This document shows, in pieces, positions 30,417 through 39,899 of a stretch of DNA of 64,000 bases. The first letter of the stretch is position 1; each line of letters starts with the position of its first letter. The notes under the pieces are model-generated. The model searched no databases. It saw nothing but the letters and a program-made list of their open reading frames with translations, and was not told the DNA's origin. Made by a program: the position numbers and the translations under genes. The DNA is from Mycolicibacterium komanii (GTDB lineage: Bacteria > Actinomycetota > Actinomycetes > Mycobacteriales > Mycobacteriaceae). The DNA lies in the NCBI RefSeq assembly GCF_001050035.1, contig NZ_CVTA01000011.1:1-64000 (forward strand). The letters are read 5' to 3'.

Positions 30417-31754
30417 GTGATCACACCCGTTCCCGGTAAACCCAACCTGCTCCTCGGCGCCTACGACCTGGCCACGCTGGGTTACGGCGCCGAGGAGTTC
30501 TTCATCTCGGGCGCCGCCCAGTCGTATGCAACCGGTGACACGGCCGACTACACCACCCGGATCGTGGTCGTGCTGCCGGTCGATCGCGCTCGGTTCAACG
30601 GCACCGTCGTCGTCGAATGGCTCAACGTCAGCGGCGGGATCGATGCACCAGCGGTGTGGTCGATGGCGCATCGCGAGATCGCCCGCTCGTGCTACGCATA
30701 CGTGGGGGTGTCGGCTCAGCAAGTCGGTATCGAGGGCGGCACGAGCCTGGTCGGCATCGACATGTCGCTGAAAACCCAGGATCCGCAACGCTATTCGCCG
30801 TTGCACCATCCGGGAGACGAATTCTCCTTCGACATCTACACACAGGCGGGGCGCCTGATCGGCGAAGGTGCCGTCGACGGGCTTCGCCCGGAGATCCTGC
30901 TAGGGGTGGGCGAGTCGCAGTCTGCTGCTTTTCTGTCGACCTACATCAATGTGATCGACCCGCAGGCCGCCGTCTATGACGGATTCCTCGTGCACTCCCG
31001 GTTCGGCACCGCCGCGCCGCTGGACGGTGCGAACCTGTTCGAGGGACACGAATCGACCCTGCAAGCCGTCCCGTTCCGCACCGACCCCCGCGTCCCGGTC
31101 CTGGCGTTCATCACCGAGACCGACCTGGTCGGCGGTTTTCGGGTGGGGTATCACGCTGTGCGCCAACCGGATAGCGACCGGCTGCGGACGTGGGAGATCC
31201 CCGGCGCGGCTCATGCCGACAACTACACGATCATCGGGAGTTTCATGGACAGCGGGTGTGCACCGCTGGCCGACCTGGCGGCGACCTTCGCGCCGACCGA
31301 CGAGCTGATGGGCGAGAAGCTCTCGTACAACATCAACTTCGGACCGCAACACCATTACGTCCTGCAGGCTGCCGTCGCGCATCTGAACGAGTGGGTGCGC
31401 ACCGGCAAGCCCGCCCCCGCGGCCCCGCCGATCGCGTTGACCGGGCCCGAGCCCGTGAGGCCCGAACTCGACGCCAACGGTCTTGCCGCAGGTGGTGTCC
31501 GCACGCCGTGGGTGGATGTGCCGACCGCGCGGCTCTCCGGCCTCGCCCCCGACGAGAGCCCCATGTCGTTCATCTTCGGTTCGGGGGAGGTGTTCGACGC
31601 CGATGCCCTGAGCAGGCTCTATCCCGGCGGCAAGGCCGACTACCTCGACCGGTTCACCGTGGCGCTGGACCATACGGTCGAGGCGGGATTCATCCTGGCC
31701 GCGGACCGCGCCGAGATCCTCGAGTTGGCCGCGGCGAGCTTCCCCGGCGGCTGA
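30417..31754 (+). CDS. Alpha/beta hydrolase domain protein
   Basis: A 445-residue protein of a large actinobacterial alpha/beta-hydrolase family. The nucleophile elbow appears as GVGESQSAAF near 162-171 (Gly-x-Ser-x-Ser). A late ETDLVGG strand and the GAAHADNY motif near 260 are candidates for the acid and histidine of the triad. No signal peptide is seen. A catalytic esterase or lipase-type role is likely, but the substrate is unknown. The gene starts with GTG just after the clpB terminator, so it probably has its own promoter or depends on read-through. Confidence 0.8.
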   Translation: MITPVPGKPNLLLGAYDLATLGYGAEEFFISGAAQSYATGDTADYTTRIVVVLPVDRARFNGTVVVEWLNVSGGIDAPAVWSMAHREIARSCYAYVGVSAQQVGIEGGTSLVGIDMSLKTQDPQRYSPLHHPGDEFSFDIYTQAGRLIGEGAVDGLRPEILLGVGESQSAAFLSTYINVIDPQAAVYDGFLVHSRFGTAAPLDGANLFEGHESTLQAVPFRTDPRVPVLAFITETDLVGGFRVGYHAVRQPDSDRLRTWEIPGAAHADNYTIIGSFMDSGCAPLADLAATFAPTDELMGEKLSYNINFGPQHHYVLQAAVAHLNEWVRTGKPAPAAPPIALTGPEPVRPELDANGLAAGGVRTPWVDVPTARLSGLAPDESPMSFIFGSGEVFDADALSRLYPGGKADYLDRFTVALDHTVEAGFILAADRAEILELAAASFPGG

Positions 31755-31841
31755 GGCTGAGCCTGGAAGAACGCTATGTGATGGGGCTGTGATCTGCTCG
31801 AGTTCGGATTTGAGGGCTACCTGCAAGTAGGCTAGGACGCA

Positions 31842-32669
31842 ATGGTCCCGCTTTGGTTCACGCTGTCCGCGCTGTGCTTCGTCGGCGCGGCCGTGCTGCT
31901 GTACGTCGACATCGACCGTCGACGCGGGCTGGGACGCCGGCGTAAGTCGTGGGCGAAGTCGCACGGCTTCGACTACGAGCATGAATCACACGACATCGTC
32001 AAGCGCTGGAAGCGCGGGGTGATGTCGACCGTCGGCGACGTCAGCGCCAAGAACGTCGTGCTCGGCCAGATCCGCGGCGAGGCGGTGTTCATCTTCGACC
32101 TCGAGGACGTCGCGACGGTGATCGCGCTGCACCGCAAGGTCGGCACGAATGTGGTCGTCGACCTGCGACTCAAGGGCATCAAGGAGCCGCGCGAGAACGA
32201 CATCTGGCTGCTCGGCGCGATCGGCCCGCGGATGGTGTACTCCACCAATCTCGACGCGGCGCGGCGCGCCTGCGACCGGCGCATGGTGACCTTCGCCCAC
32301 ACCGCACCGGACTGCGCCGAGATCATGTGGAACGAGGAGAACTGGACGCTGGTCTCGATGCCGGTCACCAGCACCCGCGCGCAATGGGACGAGGGGCTGC
32401 GCACCGTGCGTCAGTTCAACGATCTGCTGCGTGTCCTGCCGCCGACCCCTCAGGCCATGGCCAGCCAGAGCAGCCAGGGCGCGTTGGCCCGGCGAAGCGG
32501 ATCGCCGAGCCGCCCGCTCACCCCGGCGGCCGGCCGCGGCGAGCCGGTCTCCGACGCTCCACCCCGACCCGAAGCCGCGCGTTATCCGCAGCAGCCGCCC
32601 CCTCGTCCGGATGCCAGGCGCCAACCGCCGTCGCGGAACGGCCGGCAGTCGCCGCACTACCAGCGGTAA
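31842..32669 (+). CDS. ttfA: Trehalose monomycolate transport factor TtfA
   Basis: A 275-residue membrane-anchored protein. A single N-terminal transmembrane helix (about 4-22, LWFTLSALCFVGAAVLLYV) is followed by a conserved cytoplasmic domain (about 35-205). A disordered Pro/Arg/Gln-rich tail ends the protein. It strongly resembles M. tuberculosis Rv0383c/TtfA as I recall that sequence. TtfA is essential for MmpL3-dependent trehalose monomycolate transport to the mycomembrane, and the gene stands near clpB in M. tuberculosis too. No catalytic motif is visible; it acts as an accessory factor. Confidence 0.85.
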   Translation: MVPLWFTLSALCFVGAAVLLYVDIDRRRGLGRRRKSWAKSHGFDYEHESHDIVKRWKRGVMSTVGDVSAKNVVLGQIRGEAVFIFDLEDVATVIALHRKVGTNVVVDLRLKGIKEPRENDIWLLGAIGPRMVYSTNLDAARRACDRRMVTFAHTAPDCAEIMWNEENWTLVSMPVTSTRAQWDEGLRTVRQFNDLLRVLPPTPQAMASQSSQGALARRSGSPSRPLTPAAGRGEPVSDAPPRPEAARYPQQPPPRPDARRQPPSRNGRQSPHYQR

Positions 32670-32723
32670 TCGCTCCCTTCCGGCGGCTCGGGGGCTCGCG
32701 GCAGCGGGAAGTACCCTGAACCC

Positions 32724-33500
32724 ATGTCTCGCCCCGTCGCCCTGATCACCGGACCGACGTCCGGCATCGGTACGGGCTTCGCGCGCAGGTTCGCCCGCGA
32801 CGGTCATGACCTCGTCCTCGTCGCCCGCGACGGCGCCAGGCTCGAGCGCCTGGCCGCCGAACTGCACGACGAAGCCGGAGCGACCGTAGAGGTGCTCACC
32901 GCTGACCTGGCCGAGGCCTCCGACCGGGCGAAGGTGGCCGACCGGCTCGCCGAGGGCGTGCAGGTCCTCGTCAACAACGCCGGGTTCGGCACCTCAGGGG
33001 AGTTCTGGAGCTCGCACTTCTCGCTGCTGCAGTCGCAGCTCGACGTCAACGTCACTGCTGTCATGCAGCTGACGCATGCGGCGCTGCCTCCGATGCTGGA
33101 CGCCGCGCGTGGCACGGTGATCAACGTCGCCAGCGTGGCTGGTCTGCTGCCCGGGCGCGGTTCGACGTATTCGGCGTCCAAGGCCTGGGTGATCGCGTTC
33201 TCGGAGGGCCTCGCCAACGGCCTGGGCGGCACCGGCGTCGGGGTCCACGCTCTGTGCCCGGGTTTCGTCCGCACCGAGTTTCACCAGCGAGCGGGCATCG
33301 ACATGAACGGCACGCCGTCCTGGTTCTGGCTCGAGGTCGACGACGTCGTTCGCGAGACGATGGCCGACGTCGCCAAGGGCAAGGTCGTGATCGTGCCCGG
33401 GGTCCAGTACAAGGTGCTCACCACCGGCGGCCGCGTGGTGCCGCGAAACCTGGTGCGCGCCATGACCAAAGTCGTGGGCAGAGGCCGTGGCCGGACGTAG
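32724..33500 (+). CDS. SDR family NAD(P)-dependent oxidoreductase
   Basis: A 258-residue short-chain dehydrogenase. The cofactor motif is TGPTSGIGTGFA near the N-terminus, VNNAGFG lies near 81, and the catalytic Ser (VASVAGLLPG) and YSASK (Tyr-x3-Lys) follow. The C-terminal PGFVRTEF region is typical. It is a single-domain enzyme of unknown substrate in the dehydrogenase group that includes DltE-like proteins. It stands between ttfA and a lipoprotein gene; in M. tuberculosis, pyrE is found at the corresponding place, as I recall. Confidence 0.88.
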   Translation: MSRPVALITGPTSGIGTGFARRFARDGHDLVLVARDGARLERLAAELHDEAGATVEVLTADLAEASDRAKVADRLAEGVQVLVNNAGFGTSGEFWSSHFSLLQSQLDVNVTAVMQLTHAALPPMLDAARGTVINVASVAGLLPGRGSTYSASKAWVIAFSEGLANGLGGTGVGVHALCPGFVRTEFHQRAGIDMNGTPSWFWLEVDDVVRETMADVAKGKVVIVPGVQYKVLTTGGRVVPRNLVRAMTKVVGRGRGRT

Positions 33501-33512
33501 GGCACCGAATAC

Positions 33513-34412
33513 GTGCGCACGCTGATCGCGGTGCTGACCGCGGTCGTCGTCATCGCGGCATCGGCATGCTCCAAAGACGACCCGTCGGCCCATCCCTACG
33601 CCGCGCAAACCGCGAACATCGGCGAATCGCTGGCGACGCTGGGCTGGAACATGTCGGTGTCGAACCTGCGCTTCGAGGGCGACTACGCGCTGTTCGACGT
33701 CGACGCGTCACCCTCGGAAGCCGGTGGCGCGCACGCCAAACCCGAGGACATCCGCTTCGGCCTGTACGGGGCCCTCGCGCACCCGATCGAGGCCAACGCG
33801 CTCGGCAGCTGCAGCGACGTGACGAACCTTGACCTGCAACCACTCTCGGCCCCGGCGCCCGACCGGCTCACCGGCACCGTGTGCATCGGACCGGCGCGCG
33901 ACCAGGTGCAGGTGCGCGGCGTGTACGCGTATTCGCCGCGCGACCGGACACCGGGCACCACCGTCGCCCATCCCGCCGCATTTCCGGTCGGGCTGCCCGC
34001 CGTCAGGGACAACGACACCGGATTGTCGCTGCGCACCACGAGCCTCGACGCCTTCCGCGGCGACGGCGCCATGCTCGACCCGACGGCCCTGGGCGACCCC
34101 GGCGCGTTCACCGGCAACGGCTACATGCTGCTCGGGCTCGAAATCAGCGGTCTGGCAGACCAATACCGTGAGGTTTCGCAGCAACGCGGCGGCCCCGCGA
34201 TGGTGCTGGTCGCCCCGACCCTGCCCCCGCCGGGGCTCAGCCACGCGTGCGACGTCTACGGCGCCTCGATTCTGGTGCTGCCCGACGCCTCGCGGGACTC
34301 CGTCCAGGTGAAGGCATCGCTGTGCACCCAGGGCGAGATCAACAACGCGCTGCTGTACGCGACGGTTTCGCTCATCGGCACCCACGCCGCGCTGTGGACG
34401 AAGGATGACTGA
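33513..34412 (+). CDS. Putative lipoprotein (Rv0381c-like)
   Basis: A 299-residue exported protein from GTG 33513. The signal peptide ends in ASAC (Cys about 19), a lipobox. The mature part is beta-rich, with Pro/Gly loops and a few Cys, and matches no enzyme family I can name. Its position between the ttfA/SDR region and a TrmH-type methyltransferase matches Rv0381c of M. tuberculosis, which is of unknown function. The start of the next gene lies inside its last codons (8-base overlap), implying co-translation. Confidence 0.7.
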   Translation: MRTLIAVLTAVVVIAASACSKDDPSAHPYAAQTANIGESLATLGWNMSVSNLRFEGDYALFDVDASPSEAGGAHAKPEDIRFGLYGALAHPIEANALGSCSDVTNLDLQPLSAPAPDRLTGTVCIGPARDQVQVRGVYAYSPRDRTPGTTVAHPAAFPVGLPAVRDNDTGLSLRTTSLDAFRGDGAMLDPTALGDPGAFTGNGYMLLGLEISGLADQYREVSQQRGGPAMVLVAPTLPPPGLSHACDVYGASILVLPDASRDSVQVKASLCTQGEINNALLYATVSLIGTHAALWTKDD

Positions 34413-35064
34413 ACCATCCGAACCGCCGGAGCCGGGTCCCACCGAATGGGGTGAGGGTCCGGGCGTCGGCCCGTGGCAGGGACCGCCGCCCGACGACCCG
34501 CGCTACGACCCCGACCTGCTCCGCGACGGCGACACCCGCAATGTCGTTGACGCATACCGTTATTGGCGGCGCGACGCCATCGTCGCCGACATCGACGCGC
34601 GCAGGCACGCGCTGCACATCGCGATCGAGAACTTCGGCAACGACGCGAACATCGGCGCGGTGGTGCGCACCGCGAACGCGTTCGCGGTCGACACCGTGCA
34701 CATCGTCGGCAGGCGCCGGTGGAACCGCCGCGGCGCGATGGTCACCGACCGCTATCAACGGCTGCGCCACCACGACACCACCGCCGCGCTGCTCGCGTAC
34801 GCCGCCGACGCGGGCCTGACCGTCGTCGCCGTCGACAACGTGCCGGGCGCCGTGCGCCTCGAGACCACCCCGCTGCCGCGGGCCTGCCTGCTGATCTTCG
34901 GCCAGGAGGGGCCGGGGATCACGCCGGAAGCGAGGGCCGGTGCCGCCATGACCGTGTCCATCGCCCAGTTCGGCTCGACGCGCAGCATCAACGCCGGCGT
35001 CGCCGCGGGCATCGCCATGCACACCTGGATCACCCAACACGGGGACCTTTCCGAGGCTTGGTAA
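34405..35064 (+). CDS. TrmH/SpoU family RNA methyltransferase
   Basis: A 219-residue knotted methyltransferase. Three family motifs are visible: NFGNDANIGAVVRTANAF (motif 1, N-terminal of the knot), LLIFGQEGPGI (motif 2) and SIAQFGSTRSINAGVAAGIA (motif 3). It uses S-adenosylmethionine to methylate a 2'-O-ribose of tRNA or rRNA; the exact base is unknown. It corresponds in place to Rv0380c. It overlaps the lipoprotein gene by 8 bases and is followed 15 bases later by a GH76 gene, forming one likely operon. Confidence 0.9.
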   Translation: MTEPSEPPEPGPTEWGEGPGVGPWQGPPPDDPRYDPDLLRDGDTRNVVDAYRYWRRDAIVADIDARRHALHIAIENFGNDANIGAVVRTANAFAVDTVHIVGRRRWNRRGAMVTDRYQRLRHHDTTAALLAYAADAGLTVVAVDNVPGAVRLETTPLPRACLLIFGQEGPGITPEARAGAAMTVSIAQFGSTRSINAGVAAGIAMHTWITQHGDLSEAW

Positions 35065-35079
35065 GGCAGGATCGACACC

Positions 35080-36180
35080 ATGGATCAGCTCTGGGCCAAT
35101 CGCGCAGCCAGCGCTGAGGCCGCGGTCGCCAAGCGGCACGTCAGACGGCTGTGGGGCCTGCCGGGCACCCAACTGGGCGTCGTCGCCTGGCCCGCGACGC
35201 GCCAGCACCGGCTGTTCGGTACATGGCACTACTGGTGGCAGGCGCACCTGCTGGACAACCTGGTCGACGCCCAGGTGCGCGATCCGCAGCCCGAACGCCA
35301 GAAGGCGATCGCCCGCCAGATCCGCGCACACCGGTTGCGCAACAACCTGTCCTGGGTCAACAACTATTACGACGACATGGCCTGGCTGGCGCTGGCGCTG
35401 GAACGGGCGGCCACGCTCGCCTCGGTCGAGCGGCCCAAGGCGCTGAAGAAGCTCTGCGACCAGTTCGTCAACGCGTGGGTGCCCGAGGACGGCGGCGGCA
35501 TCCCCTGGCGCAAGCAGGACCAGTTCTTCAACGCGCCCGCCAACGGCCCGGCCGCAATCTTCCTGGCGCGCTACGACCGGCTGCGCCGGGCCCAACAGAT
35601 GTCGGACTGGATCGACGAGACCCTGATCGACCCCGAAACCCACCTGGTGTTCGACGGCATCAAGGGCGGCTCGCTCGTGCGCGCGCAATACACCTACTGC
35701 CAGGGTGTGGTGCTCGGCCTGGAAACCGAGCTCGCGGCGCGCACCGACGACGCCGAGCACGCCACCCGGGTGCACCGGCTGGTCGCCGCGATCGCCGAGC
35801 ACATGGCGACCGACGGCGTCATCAAGGGCGCGGGCGGCGGGGACGGCGGTCTGTTCAACGGCATCCTGGCCCGTTACCTCGCGCTCACGGCCACCGCGCT
35901 GCCGCAGAACGGCGACGAGGACTCCGCGGCGCGAGACACCGCCCGCTCGCTGGTGTTGACCTCGGCGGAGGCCGCGTGGCAGAACCGTCAAGTCGTCGAC
36001 GGCATGCCGCTGTTCAGCGCGTTCTGGGACCGCACCGCCGAAATCCCCACCGCCGCCGGGGGGCAGGCGCAGTTCGTGGAGGGGGCGGTCAACGCCTCGG
36101 AGGTGCCCGAACGCGACCTGTCGGTGCAGCTGTCGGGGTGGATGCTGATGGAAGCCGCGCACGCGGTGGCCGGGGCGTGA
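35080..36180 (+). CDS. Glycoside hydrolase family 76 protein
   Basis: A 366-residue (alpha/alpha)6-barrel-like protein. The catalytic Asp pair is in NNYYDDMAWLALAL near 91-104. Aromatic-rich FGTWHYWWQAHLLD lies near 47, and CQGVVLGLE near 207 is typical of GH76. Characterised GH76 enzymes are endo-alpha-1,6-mannanases, which fits the mycobacterial alpha-mannan backbones of lipoarabinomannan, but this member has no visible signal peptide, so a cytosolic sugar-handling or regulatory role is possible. Its stop is overlapped by the GTG of the next gene. Confidence 0.82.
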   Translation: MDQLWANRAASAEAAVAKRHVRRLWGLPGTQLGVVAWPATRQHRLFGTWHYWWQAHLLDNLVDAQVRDPQPERQKAIARQIRAHRLRNNLSWVNNYYDDMAWLALALERAATLASVERPKALKKLCDQFVNAWVPEDGGGIPWRKQDQFFNAPANGPAAIFLARYDRLRRAQQMSDWIDETLIDPETHLVFDGIKGGSLVRAQYTYCQGVVLGLETELAARTDDAEHATRVHRLVAAIAEHMATDGVIKGAGGGDGGLFNGILARYLALTATALPQNGDEDSAARDTARSLVLTSAEAAWQNRQVVDGMPLFSAFWDRTAEIPTAAGGQAQFVEGAVNASEVPERDLSVQLSGWMLMEAAHAVAGA

Positions 36181-38030
36181 GCACAGAGACCGGCCCGCGG
36201 ATCGCCCGCCTGCTGCCCACTCGGTTCACCAGCGACGCCAAATCCGCCAAGACGAGCGAGAACACCGCGGCCGGTCTGCTGCTGCTCTTCACCCTCGCCG
36301 CACTGCTGTGGGCGAATTCGCCGTGGGCGCACAGCTATTGGACACTGCTCGACACCCACATCGGGTTCACCTTCGCCGAAAGCCGTTTCGAGCTGACCGT
36401 CAAGCACCTGGTCAACGACGGCCTGATGGCATTCTTCTTCTTCATCGTCGGTCTCGAGGTCAAACACGAGTTCGCCATCGGTGAGCTCACCGACCGGGCG
36501 CGCGCGGCGGTGCCCGTGGTGGCGGCGATCGCCGGCCTTGCGGTACCCGCCGCGATCTTCCTGCTGTTCAACCCCTCCGGGGAGAACGCGCAGGCGTGGG
36601 GCGTCGTGATCTCGACCGACACCGCGTTCCTGATCGGTGCCCTGGCGATCATCAAGCCGATGTTCCCGTCCCGTCTGCGGACGTTCCTGCTCACGCTGGC
36701 CGTCGTCGATGACGTAGGCGCGCTGTGCGTCATCGCGCTGTTCTACTCCGACCGCATCGACGTTGTGCCGCTTGTGGTTTCGATCGCCCTGATCGCTGCG
36801 ATCGCGCTGGTGCGATTGCTGCCCGCCGCCCGCGGGCCCGCATACGCCGCGCTCGGCTTCTCGCTGTGGGTGAGCATGTACATGGCCGGAGTGCACCCGA
36901 CGCTGGCCGGTGTGGCGGTGGCGCTGCTGATCCCGGTGTACTCGCCTGAGCGCAGCCAGGTCGAGGAGGTCGTCGCGCGCATCCGGGCGTTCCGGCAGTC
37001 GCCGAATTCCCGCTATGCCCGTGAGGTGACTCGCGGTCTGCGGGACTCGATCTCGATCAACGAACGGTTGCAGACCAGCGTCGGCCCGTACGTGTCGTTT
37101 CTGGTGCTGCCGCTGTTCGCCCTCGTCAACGCCGGTGTCCAACTCGACGCCGAAAGCGTCTCGGCGGCGCTTCGCTCGTCGCTGACCTGGGGCATCGTCG
37201 CCGGCCTGGTCTTCGGCAAGTTCGTCGGCATCACCGCCGCGACATGGTTCATGCAACGCACCGGGTTCGGCGCACTGGCGCCCGGCCTGGCCCTGCGCCG
37301 GATCGCCGGCGGTGCCGCGCTGTCCGGAATCGGTTTCACCATCTCGCTTTTCATCGTCGACATCGCGATCGACGATTCGGGCCGCAAAGAGCAGGCCATC
37401 ATCGGTGTGCTGATCGCCTCGGTGGTCGCGTTCTTCCTCGGCTGGCTGATCTTCCGTCTCACCGACTGGCTCAGCCCGCCGGAGCCGGTAGGGCTGAAAC
37501 TGCTGAGGCCGATCGACCCGGACCGCGACCACATCAAGGGTGACCCCGACGCCCCGCTGACGCTGGTGGAATACGGCGACTTCGAGTGCCCGTTCTGCAG
37601 CCGGGCGACCGGCGCGATCGACGAGGTGCGCGCACACTTCGGCGGCGAACTGCGCTACGTGTGGCGCCATCTACCGCTGGAGCGTGCCCATCCCCGCGCC
37701 TTCGATGCCGCCCGGGCGAGCGAGGCGGCCTCGCTGCAGGGCAGGTTCTGGGAGATGGCCCACGAACTGTTCGGCCACCAAGACGACCTCGAGTGGTCGG
37801 ACATGTACCGCTACGCCGTGGCGGCGTCTTGCGATATCGAGCGGTTCGACCAGGATGTCCGGGTGCACCCGTCAGCGGTGCTGCACCACGTCCAGGACGA
37901 TGCGCAGGACGCGGAGTTGATGGACCTGAACTCGACGCCGACGTTCTTCGTCAACGGCAAGCGACACAAGGGCCCGTGGGATGCGGCCAGCCTGATCCGC
38001 GCGCTGGAGAACAGCCGGCCCGGTCGTTAA
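36177..38030 (+). CDS. nhaA: Na+/H+ antiporter NhaA fused to a DsbA-like thioredoxin domain
   Basis: A 617-residue fusion. The first ~430 residues are a NhaA antiporter with about 12 transmembrane helices. The ion-binding Asp pair lies in LAVVDDVGAL, and the VNDGLMAFFFFIVGLEVKHE helix is present. The remaining ~180 residues form a DsbA/thioredoxin-type domain with CPFC near 471-474 (GDFECPFCSRA) and a cis-Pro motif (NSTPTFFVNGK). The chain is continuous. GTG 36177 overlaps the GH76 stop; the long upstream ORF is out of register with real genes. A redox-linked or protein-folding function for the domain is plausible but unproven. Confidence 0.9.
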   Translation: MSTETGPRIARLLPTRFTSDAKSAKTSENTAAGLLLLFTLAALLWANSPWAHSYWTLLDTHIGFTFAESRFELTVKHLVNDGLMAFFFFIVGLEVKHEFAIGELTDRARAAVPVVAAIAGLAVPAAIFLLFNPSGENAQAWGVVISTDTAFLIGALAIIKPMFPSRLRTFLLTLAVVDDVGALCVIALFYSDRIDVVPLVVSIALIAAIALVRLLPAARGPAYAALGFSLWVSMYMAGVHPTLAGVAVALLIPVYSPERSQVEEVVARIRAFRQSPNSRYAREVTRGLRDSISINERLQTSVGPYVSFLVLPLFALVNAGVQLDAESVSAALRSSLTWGIVAGLVFGKFVGITAATWFMQRTGFGALAPGLALRRIAGGAALSGIGFTISLFIVDIAIDDSGRKEQAIIGVLIASVVAFFLGWLIFRLTDWLSPPEPVGLKLLRPIDPDRDHIKGDPDAPLTLVEYGDFECPFCSRATGAIDEVRAHFGGELRYVWRHLPLERAHPRAFDAARASEAASLQGRFWEMAHELFGHQDDLEWSDMYRYAVAASCDIERFDQDVRVHPSAVLHHVQDDAQDAELMDLNSTPTFFVNGKRHKGPWDAASLIRALENSRPGR

Positions 38031-38749
38031 CCCTGTTCGCCGGTTTCCAGCGGGGGCGTCGCGAGGCCGGCTCGTTTGGCCGCGCGCCGCCGCTTGTACC
38101 ACTCGATGAACATGGGCAGCACCGAGACCACGACGATCGCGACCACGATCGGCTCGAGCAGCTTCTGGATGACCTCGAACCGGCCGAGCCAGTAGCCGAG
38201 CAGCGTCAGGCCGACGCCCCACACGACGGCCCCGATCACGTTAAACAACGTGAACGCCGGATAGCTCATCCTGGCCGCGCCAGCCGTGATCGGCGCGAGC
38301 GTGCGCACGATCGGCACGAAGCGCGCGATGACGATCGCGAACGGTCCCCGCTGCTCGAAGAAGACGTGCGCCTCGTCGAGGTACTTCTGCTTGAGGAACC
38401 GGGCGTCGGGCTTGAACATCGCGGTGCCGACATTGCGCCCGATCCAGTACCCGACCTGACCGCCGAGTATCGCGGCGACGGGGATGAACACCAGCAACTG
38501 CCAGAGCTGGAAGTTGATGACGTCGCCGCCGCCCTCGGCCAGCGCGGCCGTGCCCGCGGCCAGCATGCCCGCCACGAACAGCAGCGAGTCGCCCGGCAGG
38601 ACCGGGAACAACACCCCGGACTCGACGAAGATGACCACGAGCAGCCCGACCAGTGCCCAGGTGCCGAAGTAACCGAGCAGCGTCATCGGGTCGAGGAAAT
38701 CCGGCATGAGCGCCAGCTGATCGGTCGCCGCGAGGGCCGAGGTGGTCAT
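38027..38749 (-). CDS. DedA family membrane protein
   Basis: A 240-residue membrane protein of the DedA (VTT/SNARE-associated) superfamily. Signature motifs include FVESGVLFPVLPGDSLLF, GGQVGYWIGRNVG and FFEQRGPFAIVIARFVPIVR, followed by GAARM. Several transmembrane helices and a re-entrant loop are expected. DedA proteins flip phospholipids or undecaprenyl phosphate and support envelope integrity (family knowledge). The basic C-terminal tail is cytoplasmic. It corresponds in place to Rv0364. Its stop overlaps the nhaA stop by 4 bases (convergent). Confidence 0.9.
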   Translation of the reverse strand: MTTSALAATDQLALMPDFLDPMTLLGYFGTWALVGLLVVIFVESGVLFPVLPGDSLLFVAGMLAAGTAALAEGGGDVINFQLWQLLVFIPVAAILGGQVGYWIGRNVGTAMFKPDARFLKQKYLDEAHVFFEQRGPFAIVIARFVPIVRTLAPITAGAARMSYPAFTLFNVIGAVVWGVGLTLLGYWLGRFEVIQKLLEPIVVAIVVVSVLPMFIEWYKRRRAAKRAGLATPPLETGEQG

Positions 38750-38836
38750 GGCTCACCAAGATACCGGCGTCGCTACCACGGACCCGCCCGCGCGCAAGGG
38801 ATGCGTACGGCCGCTGCGCATCACTAATGTCTGTCT

Positions 38837-39850
38837 ATGCCCACTCACAAGGCGGTTCTCGTCGAATCCGCTGGCGGTGCCCTCACCCTCTCCGACGTCG
38901 AGACGCCGTCGCCGCCGCCGCTGCATGTGCGGATCGCCGTCGCCGCCTGCGGCGTGTGCGGCACCGACCACGGCTTCGTCGCTGGCGGTTTCCCCAACCT
39001 GAACTGGCCCATCACGCTGGGCCACGAGGTCGCCGGGACCATCGCCGAGGTGGGCCCCGACGTCGAGGACTTCGCCGTCGGCGACCGCGTCGCCGTCGGA
39101 TGGTTCGGCGGCAACTGCAACCGCTGCGTGCCCTGCCGCAAGGGCCAGTTCATGCAGTGCGAACGCATGCAGGTGCCGAGTTGGCACTATCCCGGCGGTT
39201 ACGCGGAATCGATGGTCGCGCCCGTCACCGCGCTCGCGCGCATTCCCGAGGAGCTGTCGTTCGCCGAGGCCGCGCCGATGGGCTGCGCGGGCGTCACCAC
39301 CTTCAACGGCCTGCGCCAGACCAACGCCAAGTCCGGCGACCTGGTGGCCGTGCTCGGCGTCGGAGGCCTCGGCCACCTCGGCGTGCAGTTCGCGCGGGCG
39401 ATGGGCTTCGAGACCGTCGCGATCGCGCGCGGTGCGGACAAGGAGGCCGACGCCCGCGAACTGGGCGCCCATCACTACATCGATTCCAGGGCCGTCGATG
39501 TCGCCGCCGCGTTGAAGGACCTCGGCGGTGCTGCGGTGGTGCTGGCGACCGCCGCCAATTCGCAGGCCATGGCCGACACCGTCGGCGGCCTGGCGCCCCA
39601 GGGTGAGCTCGTCATCATCGGCGTCACGGCCGACCCGCTGCCGATCGCCCCGATCCAGCTGATCAACGACGGGCTGAGCGTCAGCGGTCATCCGTCGGGC
39701 ACCTCGCGCGACGTCGAGGAGACCATGCACTTCGCCGTGCAGAGCGGGGTGCGCGCCAGGATCGAGGAGCGACCGCTGGCCGAGGCCGCCGAGGCCTTCG
39801 CCGCGATGGAGGAGGGCCGCGCGCGGTACCGCATGGTCTTGACCATGTGA
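38837..39850 (+). CDS. Zinc-dependent alcohol dehydrogenase
   Basis: A 337-residue medium-chain dehydrogenase. The catalytic zinc ligands are in CGVCGTDHGF and GHEVAG. The structural zinc loop has the full Cys set (GGNCNRCVPCRKGQFMQC). The Rossmann motif is GVGGLGHLGVQFARAMGF. This resembles the AdhA/AdhP-type subgroup that acts on primary alcohols or aldehydes. It is more canonical in its zinc loop than the dehydrogenase at 14013. It ends 49 bases before fba on the same strand; co-transcription is uncertain. Confidence 0.88.
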   Translation: MPTHKAVLVESAGGALTLSDVETPSPPPLHVRIAVAACGVCGTDHGFVAGGFPNLNWPITLGHEVAGTIAEVGPDVEDFAVGDRVAVGWFGGNCNRCVPCRKGQFMQCERMQVPSWHYPGGYAESMVAPVTALARIPEELSFAEAAPMGCAGVTTFNGLRQTNAKSGDLVAVLGVGGLGHLGVQFARAMGFETVAIARGADKEADARELGAHHYIDSRAVDVAAALKDLGGAAVVLATAANSQAMADTVGGLAPQGELVIIGVTADPLPIAPIQLINDGLSVSGHPSGTSRDVEETMHFAVQSGVRARIEERPLAEAAEAFAAMEEGRARYRMVLTM

Positions 39851-39899
39851 ATCGGCCGCCGCAGTGGGATAATCACCGAAACCGGCAAGAGGAGGGCTC

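Noticed and set aside
35151..36176. N-terminal extension of NhaA through the GH76 gene
   Set aside because: GH76 is well supported in another frame, and NhaA homology begins only after GTG 36177.
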